The notes beneath the pieces were generated by a model. That model worked only from the letters and a program-made list of their open reading frames with translations. It was not told the origin of the DNA and did no database searches. This document shows positions 26,201-37,830 of a stretch of 64,000 nt of DNA, piece after piece. The stretch spans positions 601,233,644 through 601,297,643 of the forward strand of contig NC_081415.1 in assembly GCF_030272615.1 (NCBI RefSeq), in the 5' to 3' direction. This DNA is from Cryptomeria japonica (Eukaryota; Streptophyta; Pinopsida; Cupressales; Cupressaceae). A program made the position numbers and the translations under genes. The first letter of the stretch is position 1, and each line of letters opens with the position of its first letter.

Positions 26201-27467
26201 CTTACCATCAAGAGATACTGTACCTTTACCTTTGATCAAGCAAGCTTTATCATCTCCAAATATTACTAGACCTCCATTATATTCCTGAAAGTTCAAGAAT
26301 TTACCTTTATCACCAATCATGTGATGTGAACATCCTGAATCAATGATCCATTCATCGTTAACTTCAACTTTAGCTACCAAGGCCTGCTCTACCAGTTGAA
26401 TAGTAGGTGTCGGTTGATCTTCTGTTATAGAAACAAAAACCCACTCATTGTCTTCCAGATCTTCATCAGAATCATCAGTGACTCCTTCATCAACAACATA
26501 ACAAGATTTATCTTTATTCTTCTTAAATCTGTATCTTTGATATTCAGGGTTAGGCTTGTATGTTCTTTTAGCTTCTTCTCTTAGTCTAGCATGTCTATCA
26601 GGGCATCTAGAAGCCATATGACCAATCTTATTACAGTTAAAGCATTTAAAGGGTACTTTACCTTCATACATACTTCCGACTAGACGTTTAGGCATTTTCC
26701 TTGCAAATAGTGCTTCAAGTTCTTCATTTTCCCTCCTGCTTTCCTCAAGTTCTCTTGCATAAAAGGCTTTCCAATTAGACTTTTCAAATGATGGTGTAGA
26801 TGATGTTGATGCCTTAAAAGCTAAATCTATCTTTATAGTAGCAACATGACCAAATTCCTCAATTTCAAAAGATGAAAGTTTTCCAATCAATGTATCCCTA
26901 GTTACTGATGTATTAGGCATTGTTCTTAACTCATTTATAGCAGTAACCTTCATTTTATATGCTGGTGACAATCCTCTTAAAACTTTTGAAACAATTTCAT
27001 CTTCACTTAAGGTTCCTCCACAACATTTAATACCCAAAACAATTTCATTTACTCTTTCCATAAAAGCAGAAATCCTTTCATCTTCTTCCATTTTTAGATT
27101 TTCATACCTCACACGGAAGCTTTCAAGTTTTGCAATTTTGAATGTGGAATCTCCTTCATTAAATGTTTCTAGATGATCCCAAATAGCTTTAGCAGTAGAC
27201 CTATTTGATAATCCCATGATTTGCTGATTTGTTAATGCGCTCAAAAGTGCTTCTCTTGCTTTGCAATCATTTTCCTCATCTTTAGCCAAGTTTGGTGGAT
27301 TAGGCTGACTGGTTGTAGGAGTTGTATAGCCATTCTTTGTAAAATCCCACATTTCCTTTCCAATACAATTTAGATGTGTCTCCATTCCGATCTTCCATAT
27401 TCCATAGTTGGTTCCATCAAGCTTAGGACTGTCCTTCCTGAAATAGTTAGTAGATATTGGATCTCAT
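23230..27467 (-). pseudogene. copia-2 gag-pol polyprotein gene, lightly damaged
   Basis: Domains in order on the minus strand: UBN2-type Gag (from about 27440); CCHC knuckle CFNCNKIGHMASRC (about 26640-26595); protease DSGCSHHM (about 26345-26320); an integrase zinc region and core (HADLCGPT; about 25790), broken by two stops near 25510-25490; reverse transcriptase with KALYGLKQASRAWY and FVDDIIFGG (about 24250-24215); RNase H with DDRKSTTGGAFFLG (about 23720), YCDN and ADIFTKPLP (about 23355). A continuous 626-residue frame covers 27385-25505. The likely original ATG at 27467-27465 is out of frame by one inserted base. A stretch of about 30 bp near 24544-24573 is extra relative to other copia reverse transcriptases. 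Several stops (for example near 24625, 24444) make autonomous activity unlikely. Confidence 0.9.
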
Positions 27468-27499
27468 CAAGTTGCTAAACTTCTACAAAAAGAGGACTA

Positions 27500-27512
27500 G
27501 GCTCTGATACCA
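27500..27512 (-). other. Primer-binding site of copia-2
   Basis: Plus-strand GGCTCTGATACCA is the complement of TGGTATCAGAGCC, a perfect match to the plant iMet-tRNA primer site. It lies two bases from the LTR. Confidence 0.95.
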
Positions 27513-27514
27513 AT

Positions 27515-28575
27515 TGTTAGGTCTTGGGGACAACTGAGGGGGGGGGGGGGGGAATCAGTTGTCAAATAAATTCAAACCAAAACAACTTAACCAGCTTAAA
27601 TGCTTAATACCAGTAAACCAAACTCTTATGCTGGTAGACAATTTTATCAATTAATTATAATACCAGTAAAGATTAATGCATGAAATAGAAACACAATAAC
27701 ATCCACAACACATAACACCAATATTTGTACATGGAAACCCTATAAGGGGAAAAACCATGGTGGGAAACCTTACCCACAATCAAATGATACTACTGTAGAT
27801 AGTATGTGTATACAAATGGGGTATGCACATGCAGAAAGGCCAAGCACCTAGAGCTCACTGCTCAATCACAAATGGGAGTCACACTGACTACAATTGGATG
27901 GTTAAATCCAATAAGGATGTACTGCTTAAAATAGCATCTTACTATGCTGGATTCAGTACCAGTGTAGTTCTGATTGTCTTAAGAAAAACCCTCCTTCAAC
28001 CTTCAAATGATATCTGCATGTATAGCTCTACTTATTCTTGCATATACCTTCACACAATTCCCTTTTGCATTTCGCATTAGATCTTACAAATAAGATCTTA
28101 CATTTATATCATAACCTAAGACCAATTTTAGTAGGTCGACTCTAAAGGATATTACAATAAAATCATTTTACAAATAAAACAATGTCCGACGCAATAACCG
28201 ATTCAACATGTCAGCTCAATGCAATTACAACATTAATAAAACATCTCCATAGTGTGTCATGCTGATCTGGAATAGATAAGCCTGTCGATGAATGATTTGG
28301 ACCTATTTGCCGATAACAACAAATATGAAATACGAATATGCCAATGAACAAATCTCCAAGACAAAGTGTCCAAATGATGTCTTCGACATAACCAGGTGTT
28401 TTCCATGCCATTCCCAGTGCCGATGAACATTATATCATGCCGGTGTACTAGATACCAGTGACTGTGCATAAGTCACTTGCTTGCCGGTGAACATTGCCAA
28501 TTCTTCAAAGTGCCAGAGTTGATAGGTGATAGTTGGTCTTGACATCAATGACAAAACCGTACCAAAATACCAACA
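27515..28575 (-). repeat. copia-2 5' LTR (1,061 bp)
   Basis: On the plus strand it runs TGTTAGGTC to ACCAACA and carries the same 15-G run (27538-27552) as the other LTR. Confidence 0.93.
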
Positions 28576-30410
28576 ACTTTGATGTATTCTCTTCTTTCCC
28601 ATTGAAAAGATGTTTTTCAATATTTCAATACTTTTGATTTTTGTGGAGAAAGTGCCCATACTCATCAAACACCTGCTTTCCTAAACTTTTTGAATGATGA
28701 TATTTCATCTTTGGACCACAAACTGGACATGCAAATTTTCCCTTTGTTTGAAGACCTACAAGATAATGTATAATTGGATTAAATATGTTAAATTTTTTAA
28801 TTATAATACCACAAAAATGTGTTAGCCTTGGGGCATCATGTATTGTCCATACAAACATCGTATAGAATTGAAATTGTCTTTGTCCTATTGGTCTAGAGAT
28901 GTCATACATAGTGACACCATTCCATAACTCCAACAACTCATCGATAAGAGGCTCAATATATACATTCATATCTTTAACTTGGTACTTACCTAATCGAATG
29001 AACAAAAATATTACATAATTATTATGACCATTTTATTGCAATATTTATAATTAAATGTAGATGACTATTAGATGATAAAATACCTAGAACAATCATTGCC
29101 AACAATATGTGCTCTCTCTTTATTGACATCCATGGAGGAATATTATTATTGATAGCAAAAATAGGCCACACTAAGTAAACAGATCTCAGCTCTCCAAATG
29201 GATTGGCACCGTCTGCTGCCAATGAAAGCTTGAGATTACGAGGTTCTTTTTTAAAGTGTGGCCACTTTTCCTATATGTCCATAAATGTTGAACTATCCGT
29301 AGATATTCAAATAATGTCATCTCAACTTCTATTGCATGCATGGTAATCCATAAATTATGCCAAGCTAGTGCACTTGATTAATCGTTGCATACATGGAATA
29401 ATGGGAATATAATGAAGAACCTTGCAAGGCACCCTTTTTGTTATTTGATCTGTTCGATATGTATTGATATGACATTCAGGCCATTCAATTTGAAATTAAT
29501 GTTGTTTGTGATATATAATATGATCATTGGGACAAGCATCTATGGCTTGATACTCCATTCCAATATCTTTCATATTGGCAGATAATTCTTGGTATGAGTG
29601 AGGTAGAATATTTGATGGTGGTGACAAAAACTCACCTATCAATCTACAACAAAAATATATAATTTGTTAATATAAATAATATTAATGGTACATAATTCAC
29701 CATTTATTATCTACAATGACATATATGACATACCATAACATACATGAGATTGTTATGTTGGATAAACCATTCATAACCTTCAAGTTCCCCAACAACAATA
29801 CAACAAAGAGAAGAGTTGTCTGGGAGCCTTCGTAAAGGGCCTCAGATGCCTTCTCAAGTAGAGGGACATCATGAACAACATCAAGGTCATCTTCATCATC
29901 ATGATTAGTTGCGCCAGTACTAAATGTGTCATGGATCAATGTATTTGTACCATCATCTTCAATTGTGTTTTGTGGCTCATGATCATCATCTTCCATGGGA
30001 TCATTATCTTTAGCTTCGATATTCACACCTCCATGTTCCTCCACTTCAAAAACCATATTCTCTGGGTTGTGTTGATCCATATGATGTGCTCCGAGATGCT
30101 CGACCTATATAAAATTGATAAACATAAATAAACCATGATCATGATCTCATCATCAAGTGATTTCTTATGTATATAAATTATTAAAATGATATAATGAAAA
30201 ACTTACCAATGGATGATAATCATGTCCCCCTTCAATGTGACTATGTAGCCTACAATGTTTCTTAGCTGTTTTGAATAGAAGTCTTCTAGTCTTTAACCCC
30301 TTACAAATTTATCAGTGACAATAACATTTTCCATCACCTTTTCTTTTCAAGTTAGACCACAATCTAGCAATTGTCTCCTTATTTTGTTGTTCGCTGATAT
30401 TGTTTGACAT

Positions 30411-31982
30411 GGTCTTTCTTCACAGGCACAAAAATTGGGCTATAGAACTAGTTATATAGAAGTTGAAATGTTAGTAATAAAATCACATTTCAGTATAATA
30501 TACCAAATTAAATTACTTGAACATAGAAATAATGCAAATTGAACCAGAACCAATTAACTCTTCTTTTTCATCTCAAAACATATCTAATGGCTTTGTGGTA
30601 TGCAATCCTTGTATCATATCTTAAGTTGACTAATGTCTAATTGGGGTAATCCATGAGTGTCTAATGTGAATTCATTATCAATGTTGTGAAGTCATCGAGA
30701 GTATGGTGATGGTCATCCTTATAAGATCCTCTCAATACTGTCCAAATCAGTGACAAGTTAGACAAAATTCTCAGTCACACCTTGAGTGCAAGTGAATGGT
30801 ATTGCATATACTTTTGGGATGAACACCATTGAGAGTCATAGACCCAAGTTAGTCTAAAAGGAAAGTAAGTATCCATTCCCATGCTCATGAATACTTACAT
30901 GACTAATTCTGCCCTTATGTATCCTAAACATTGGAGAGACCTTATTTGACTTGCCTAATCAATGTGGTTGCTGTCCTAATATGAAATACTGAGTTCTACC
31001 CTTGCCTCGGCATCAAACTTCTCACATCACGTTTCTTCACCAAAACACACTATTCCCAATCTTTCTCAATATCCTCAATGGAGGGGCATGTATAATGGTT
31101 TCAACATACAAAGTCAATGATCATACACTCCATTCTTCTAGACACCCTTGGATACATTACTTGGCTTCTAGGCTTAGGAAAACTAATATGAATTGAGCTA
31201 ACACCATGAGGATAGGGTCAAGTATCATAGAAACTGATCATAATTTGTGAAGACAGGGTTCACACATAAGTGTTGGCTCTCAACAATGCCACACTTCCAA
31301 AATTGTCACTCTCAGGACATCTCCTATTGGGTCAACACTCATTGATGGCCATAGGGTGAAATCAATGTATCTATGCTTTAAAATGCTTACTCTAGGCTTG
31401 GAGGACCCTACACAAGGTCTATAAATTTTACCATTATAATTATTTTTTAATGGATGAGGATCTATATTATCATTTCCAAAATTGTGTTATGCATATTCAC
31501 AAAAAGAAAGGTAAGTGGAAAGAGTCACATCCCAAAGTCCAAACAAGACAATAGCTCAAAACAAAAAACAATTATAACAAGACAACTAGGAGGAGGAAGT
31601 TAGCCCTAGTCATTTGTTTTTCTCTTTATATACATTTGCTTGTTTTGCATATGTCACTTGAAACTACACTTCTATGACCCTATTTCAAACAACATGAATA
31701 ATTTTGTAAAATTAGTAGTAGCACTATCTTTACACCCAACTATAGTGAAAGTCCCAAATCATCTTTGGTGGTTCCTTAGTGGGAATAAAAATGTGTCTCA
31801 TGTAGCATAGGAGCTCATTTTATATGTGAAAATCAAGAACCTACCACCTAACTGTGAATTTTTGGTATATGTTAAAGAATTCAAGATCTCAAATGTTAAG
31901 TTAAGGTCACTCTAATGTTTCATGCTTGCAAGAACCAAGTGTTGTTATCAAAGCTGTAGATGAAAGATAAGTCAAGCAATCA
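30411..31982. other. Decayed intergenic DNA
   Basis: No gene is recognised. The right CACTA terminus should lie in or near this stretch but was not identified. Confidence 0.4.
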
Positions 31983-32108
31983 ACAACCTTATCAATACTC
32001 CCATTCTTGTGTCAAATGTTCAATTGAAAAAAAATGTTGTAGGTAACAACCTTAACAATACTCTCATTCTTGTGTCAAATGTTCAATTGAAAAAAAATAT
32101 TGTAGGTA
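31983..32108. repeat. 63-bp tandem duplication
   Basis: 31983-32045 and 32046-32108 are nearly identical (both contain CTTGTGTCAAATGTTCAATT) and differ at a few positions. Confidence 0.92.
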
Positions 32109-32545
32109 CATGGAGCACCTTTGATGATGGTAATTTTAAAACTCACCTCAAGTCTACATGAATTGTAGAGGCTTGTAATAAGTATGCATGACTATCTCCT
32201 TACCCAAAATGTAATCCTTTAATTGCATGCAAACCTAAATGATAGCATATATCTCTTTGTTATATTTTAGGTACTTACCCACTATGTTATAAAACATCTT
32301 GTTATGGTAAATAGAAAAAGTCTCAGATGACACTATGTTAGAAATGGCTCACCATTGTAGGTACATGGAGAACCTTTGATGGTCATTTTGTAACTCACCT
32401 TGAGTCTACATGAGCTGTAGAAGCTTGTGATAAGTATGGATGATTGTCTCCTTCCAATATGTAGACCTTTCATTGTATGCAAACCTAAACAATAGCATAA
32501 ATCTCTGTCATATTTTAGGTGCCTACACACTATGTTAGAAATCAT
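32105..32545 (-). pseudogene. Tandemly duplicated Ty3/gypsy RNase H fragment
   Basis: The minus strand of 32105-32289 gives FYNIVGKYLKYNKEIYAII, then a TAG, then YILGKEIVMHTYYKPLQF. This matches gypsy RNase H (KYSTYDKELYAIVQ, HYLLGKE, HTDHKPLQ). A second, more diverged copy lies at 32360-32545. The period is about 255 bp. Stops are TAG and TGA at Gln- or Arg-like positions. Confidence 0.68.
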
Positions 32546-34296
32546 CATTGTCCAAAAATGGTCATTTATATGGTGGCCAATTTAGTAGTGGTGTGTCAAG
32601 GACATTATCAATTGAAAGTTTTACCCAACAATGCAAAGGTGCACCCATCAACAAAATCAACACGCCTCTATACCTTGAGAGCATATGCTCCATTTGCTTC
32701 TATTGTGTAGTTATTGCTGGTGTTTGAGTACATGTATCTATTGCAACTTTCCATTCTTCTTCAGGTCTAATAATTCACCCAAACTGAAATTCACCTCCAT
32801 AAAACCACCCAAACTGAAATTCCCCTCCATCACTAAATCAAGTGGAGTTCCTTCAACTCCTCCTTGGCTAGCAAGCTAGCAATCCAACATTGTTGAACTG
32901 GAATTCTAATTTAAGTAGGGCTCTACTAATTTTCTCTAATCTAAGAAATTACTACATCTCCAATTTAGAAATATAATCATCAAAAACATCTACATCAATT
33001 TTCCCTTCAAACTTAGGGATGTCACAACTTACCTAGGCTCTAAAGGGAGTTCAATTGCCAAATGACCTTTCCAATGGGGCTCATTGCTTATTTTGGTTAC
33101 TTTGGAGCATTAGCACAAATCAGTTCATCATCCTTGATCTTTGTTTTCCTCAAGCCACCTAGATCAACAACTTGAAGGAATTCGAGGAGTTAGTAGCTAG
33201 TTCTTCAATATCAATATAGTTGAACAAAATAAAACACAAAATGGTAATTAAAATATAGCTGAACAAAATGATATATCTTTTTAATCGAGCGTGTTTACAA
33301 AATGGGTAAACTTTGTAGTAGAGATCAATGCCTTCTATTCTTTTTACATGATTCAAATTCAGCCACTATATAGCTTTCAAAAAAAGGAAAACTTACTAAA
33401 AGTAGTTTATTAGGGATCTTGGTGGAACCAAAGAATCATCACACCTAGTACTAACTAGTGTCCTTGGAAGTTAAAATGAGCATTCAAATAAGGACAAACC
33501 TAATGGAAAATTGAAAATGTTTGTTGGAAAATTATTTATTTGGCACCCCCATTTGTCAAGGCCATAACTCTTGTCTATAACTGCCATTAAGATGATATTC
33601 TCAACAATTGATTGAATCTTGTGAGCTTGGTGACTAAGACACTAGTGGTCCAAAATCGAGAATAGGGTCAAGTGAATTCCTTCTCCAATGGATAATTTAA
33701 TTTTAACATTTGATGGCACATCTAATAGGGCTGTTAATTGCATTTTAAGCTTAATGTCTCAAGGGAAGGAGCACATATGTAACCTAGAATTGCTCCTTTG
33801 TCCAATTATTTTACGCATTTGTAACCTTGAATGATTCTTTTGCACTATTTTTCTACACTTTTGTACAATCTAGTTGTGCTTTTGTTTAATATCATTCTTT
33901 TTCAGAAAACTTCCAAATTAGGCACACAATCATGACTTCACATCTATAAAATAGGAAACTTTTGGACAAACTAGACTTGAACGACACTTGGAAACAAACT
34001 TAAAACTTGCAAACTTGAAATTTATACTTGACAACCACACAATTAAAACATAAGAAAAAATTGGAGGTAAGTCAAGAGGAATTTAAGTGTGGAATGCCTT
34101 CACATTTACTATCTCTAGAGGAATCTCAAAATATTTTGTTTTCATCTTCAAAGGTGCTGATAAAAGATCTTCATCAAGTTGCTATATTGAAAGACATATA
34201 TGAATTTTTACAATATACTAAAGGGATGCAAGTAATTAAAATGGTCCTTGTTTCAAATCCTAATTATTATCTTCAGTCTCTACTTAACAAGGGTGA
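32546..34296. other. Old non-coding DNA with one orphan frame
   Basis: No domain recognised. A plus frame at 34028-34296 (KLEVSQEEFKCGMPSHLLSL and onward) is interrupted by the solo LTR. Across the insertion it would continue from 37831 (KLPLVLLSLF) before a stop. Its family is unknown. Confidence 0.35.
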
Positions 34297-34389
34297 TGTA
34301 ATAACCCACCAAAATTGATCCAAAAAAAAAAAAAAAAGTTGAGTATATTTTTTTTTTCCTTTATTATGTTTTATTCAATTGCATACTCT

Positions 34390-34550
34390 GGGCATCCATC
34401 CAATTAGGATTAGGCATTCATCCATTCGGGATGAGCTTCTAACCATACGGGTTAGGCAATTGTCCATACGGGACATAAATTCCATCTATCCAATACGGGA
34501 TAGGCATCTACCCATACGGGGTAGGCATCCATCCAAACGGGATAGGAGAT
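34390..34550 (+). repeat. ~22-bp tandem repeat in the solo LTR
   Basis: About seven degenerate units of GGCATCCATCCATACGGGAT type. Confidence 0.85.
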
Positions 34551-36054
34551 GCTCTGGCCAGAGACTTAGACTCATCGGGACCATTCGGGTCCTGAGCCAC
34601 TCACTAAGTACTACATTCTTCTAACAGAATGCACTGAGGTCGCCGTCCTTAGGAGTAATTTAAAAATAACACAAGCTTGAATTCCGCCTCGGAATTTGGC
34701 TTAAAGCCTCAGGAAGTCAAGCGAATCCATACGGGATTCCTTCCGAGTATGCATTGAATTAAATTGATTGTCTTATTTTCATTTAGGATTCTTACTTAAC
34801 CATACCTAGACCCCACTCACGAACGCCTGAGTACGAGGGACAACTCCATCCCAAGACTGCCTACATACCCGCTTCGGCACGGGATCAAGGCGTAAAGTAT
34901 GTAGTTCTATTTTCTAATCTATGGTTTGATGTAAACTGATTTGTGGGTACGCAACCCTTTCTAGGGTCAGTGTCCCAGACAGTTTCTCTGCGGTTGCTAC
35001 CCACGATGGTAGCACTTAAGCGAAGGCTCAAGATGGCCTATTGCTTGTGGCCTAACAAAATATCTAGATCCTAATACTTATCATGAGCGTCACCCAATCG
35101 CAAATCACCAATATCCCTTTGAGATGAATAAATAATAATGAAGGTAAATTTTCATGAGAGCTTTTAACTTGACCATCCCTAAGAGGGGTTTGCTATGGTT
35201 TCTCTCAACGGATGTGAAGTTCATTCAAAAGTTATCTTATTAAATTATCAATCCAAGGGGGATTACCCGCCCCTCGGATTTTAACTTCCAAATGTCCCTT
35301 ATTACTCCCCGACGATTTATAGGGACGATGCCACAGACGTCGTTAATGCAGCTTTATTAGGTGTTAAGTGCAGTAGTTCAACACGACGGCATTACCCGTA
35401 AGCATGACCCAGAGGCACCGTATATACCGAACGCTGCTAGTTTTGGTTTTCCAACTCCATTTGTTTAGTTTTCTAAACTAACATCATGCTTGTATACAAT
35501 TTAAACTTTAAATACTTTCGAAAAAAAAGAGAGAGATATCGTTATTCTACAATTGACATGATAATTGAGAACTTATGAGCAATTGCATGTAGATGATGAA
35601 TGCGGAATAAAAGCAAGGTAAAATAATATCATTGCACAAAAAAATGAAGGAGTGTTTACTCTTATCGTAAGAACAATTAGAAATAGAGTTACTAGAAATT
35701 TGTTTACACTTTTGGAATTAATCATAAGACTTAAAGATTTAAGTAAGCTCAAGTTTATCACCCAAAAATTAATTAGATCCTCAATGTTTTGGGAAGTCCA
35801 TTTTTTTTTTTCCAATAATATACCATGTGATAATTTCAATTGATCATTAAAACTATTATCAATGAATATCAATATTAATAACTATTACCAATTACATTAA
35901 TAATAATTATTAACAAGTTATTAATTATTGTTAAAAATTATAATAAAAAAAAATAAATCGAAAGTTTATCAATTATTAACATCTAAACTTTAATTACCAT
36001 CTATTAACAGTTACATTCAATGAAAAAGGGTTTTAAAATATGCAAAGGCATGGT

Positions 36055-36260
36055 ATTGCGTGCCCAGCGCGCTTAGTGGGAGGGGGGGGGGGGCCACGGT
36101 TCCCCCCACTACCCTGCGGCCACTGCCATAGCAGTGACTGCAGGTTAGTGGAGGGTACCGTAACGGTACCGCTCCCCTACCTGCAGAGCTATTACTCCGC
36201 CTGCGGCCGAAGTCCATGCAACGTACCGCGTGGTACAGACAGTTTCTCACATGCGATGGG
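36055..36260. other. GC-rich patch in the solo LTR
   Basis: A CpG-containing, GC-rich patch (G-run at 36079-36092, CTGCGGCC repeats, GGTACCGTAACGGTACC palindrome) within a strongly AT-rich LTR. It could be regulatory DNA of the element. Confidence 0.6.
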
Positions 36261-37830
36261 GTTTTTTTTTTTTTTGAAACGTTTCGTATGTATATATATA
36301 TATATATACGTACGGTTTCATTCATTCATTTTATCTTATTATTATTTTATCTTTTCCAGGTTAATTTAGATAGATAGAGAGTAGATTTAACTTCAAAAAT
36401 AAATTAAAATATTAAGTAGTAATGGGGTTCATTCTTAGGAATAATTAACCCAGAGGGATTAACAATCCAGGGAGAATAACTTGATCCCAGCATACTGCAA
36501 AGGATTGAAACCCAGAAGTGCAACTAAGGGTAATTCATTTTTTTTTGTTTCCACACAGAGATTAGAATATCCCAGAGAGAGTAAATCATTTCCAGCCATG
36601 AAAGGTAGATGGATTTATGCAGGCTTATGATTGTATTTCGTTGGTATGATTTCAATCTTAAATTTACAGGGATGAATTTATTCCTACAGGAGGATTTTAT
36701 TTATTCAAACAAGATTTTGTTCATAGAAATGAATATTTAATTCTACAGCAAAAACAACATTTTGATTATTCAAACTGACAAAATCCAAACTATAGCAAGC
36801 AAATTGATAGATAATGTTTTTTTATTAACAGTATCAATCTACAGCATGAAATTGAAAGACATTATTTTAAATCTGCAAGCTAACAGTATCCAATCTACAA
36901 CAAGAATTGAAGGATAATAATATTATTTAACAGTATCCAAATCAGAAATTGAAAAAAAACAATAATTTAATTCTTCAACTCATCCACTACAAACAGATTT
37001 TCAACTAAGTTTAACAATATATATTAACCCTTGATCTAACAAAATTTTTTTTTACAAATGAGTCTAAAAAAAAAATTTGAAACTAAATTTCTTATCAAGA
37101 CTAAAAAAAAAACAATTAATCTAGTTCTCATCAAATGATTTCAAACTAATTCTTTCAAAAATCTGAAACAAAGAATCTCATTCTCATCAAATGATTCTAA
37201 TTACCTACTTCTTATAAAATTTGAAACTAATTCTTTCTAGCATCTGAAAACAATGAATCTCATTCTAACAATCTAATCAAATCTAATTGCAACAAAATAA
37301 GAGGCATGAAAACTAAATTTGAAGAACCTGGGTGCTTGGAGATGGTGTAGAATCCTCTATGAACCTTCCTTGATCCTCCAAACTTGAAGAGAAATCCTCC
37401 CAAAACAAAATCTTGACTACAAAGGAAAATTTTTACTTGCAGAATTTCTTAAGGAATAGCCAACACCTATTTTTTGAAACTTGTACCTCTTTTATAAAAG
37501 AATTTCCAATTTCCCACTACCTAATTATTAATTGAAAAAAAAGAGATTCTCTCCCAATTTGGCCTCCATGCAAATTGATTAGGCTTAGTGGGAGGAGTTA
37601 CATGCAAGGAGGTGGAGAAGCCTCTAGAAGCTTCTTATTCCTCCTACAACATGTGCCTTAATTTGGGTGAGGGAAATTAAATAACAAAATAAAAATATAT
37701 GTACTTTCCATGTGTGTGTGGTTTATTATTTTTATTCCCTTACAATATTCATTCAATAATTTATCAAAGGAATATAATAGAGTTTTGTATTTAAATCAAA
37801 AAGGTGATAAAGGAGGGTTGTGACAGGTGA

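Larger units (their letters stand above)
21892..28575 (-). mobile_element. Ty1/copia retrotransposon (copia-2) inserted in tnp2
   Basis: A complete element with both LTRs (21892-22954 and 27515-28575), primer site and polypurine tract. Target flanks are GCTTT (21887-21891) and ACTTT (28576-28580), a 5-bp duplication with one transition. The tnp2 reading frame continues across the two flanks. Coding damage is much lighter than in copia-1, so this is a younger insertion. Confidence 0.95.
15410..30410 (-). mobile_element. En/Spm (CACTA) DNA transposon, coding core, termini not found
   Basis: Three genes lie in the same orientation: tnp2 (30410-19995), a SET-domain gene (19201-18457) and a Transposase_24 gene (18317-15410). 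That is the usual Tnp2/TnpA gene pair of a plant CACTA element plus one extra gene. A complete copia element interrupts tnp2. I could not find a matching pair of CACTA ends; CACTAGAAG at 14888 was considered but has no partner. The true element is therefore larger than the interval given. Confidence 0.85.
19995..30410 (-). pseudogene. tnp2: CACTA transposase tnp2 gene, split by copia-2
   Basis: The start ATG is at 30410. Exon 1 (30410-30207) carries a Cys/His segment (CYCH, then KTAKKHCRLHSHIEGG). Exon 2 starts at 30104, is strongly acidic, and leads into LYEGSQTTLL. The next exon, to 29084, has LPHSYQELSANMKDIGMEYQ, IDACPNDHIIYHK, FKKEPRNLKLSLAADGANPF and IPPWMSIKRE. After an intron (29083-28990) come IEPLIDELLELWNG and CPVCG. 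Copia-2 intervenes at 28575-21892. The frame resumes at 21891 with LPYYEKLQIVHLFDTMHIGK (the conserved D-x-MH-x-KN block). DUF4218-like FPHLMCEMKKCLPSAFF is at 21012-20791, and a DUF4216-like segment (YNGHKFR, DSGIIV, YYNILDDILE) is at 20219-19995. Stops in several exons, such as the one after HFLHKNQKY, fit CGA or CAA transitions. The enzyme would excise and reinsert CACTA elements. Confidence 0.88.
34297..37825. mobile_element. Giant solo LTR (3,529 bp) with perfect target duplication
   Basis: Starts TGTAATAACCC at 34297 and ends GGGTTGTGACA at 37825, which are inverted ends with 9 of 11 bases matching. GGTGA flanks both sides (34292-34296 and 37826-37830). No gag or pol coding is found inside. 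A solo LTR formed by recombination is most likely; a large non-coding LARD-type unit is the alternative. The plus-strand TTTTATAAAAGA near 37490 could be a TATA box. Confidence 0.8.

Noticed and set aside
33159-33356. Hydrophobic minus frame resembling a membrane peptide
   Set aside because: Short, AT-rich and without conserved context.
36017-36369. Open frames of about 100 codons on both strands in the GC-rich patch
   Set aside because: The patch lies inside the solo LTR, and the frames have no domain and depend on homopolymers and a TA repeat.
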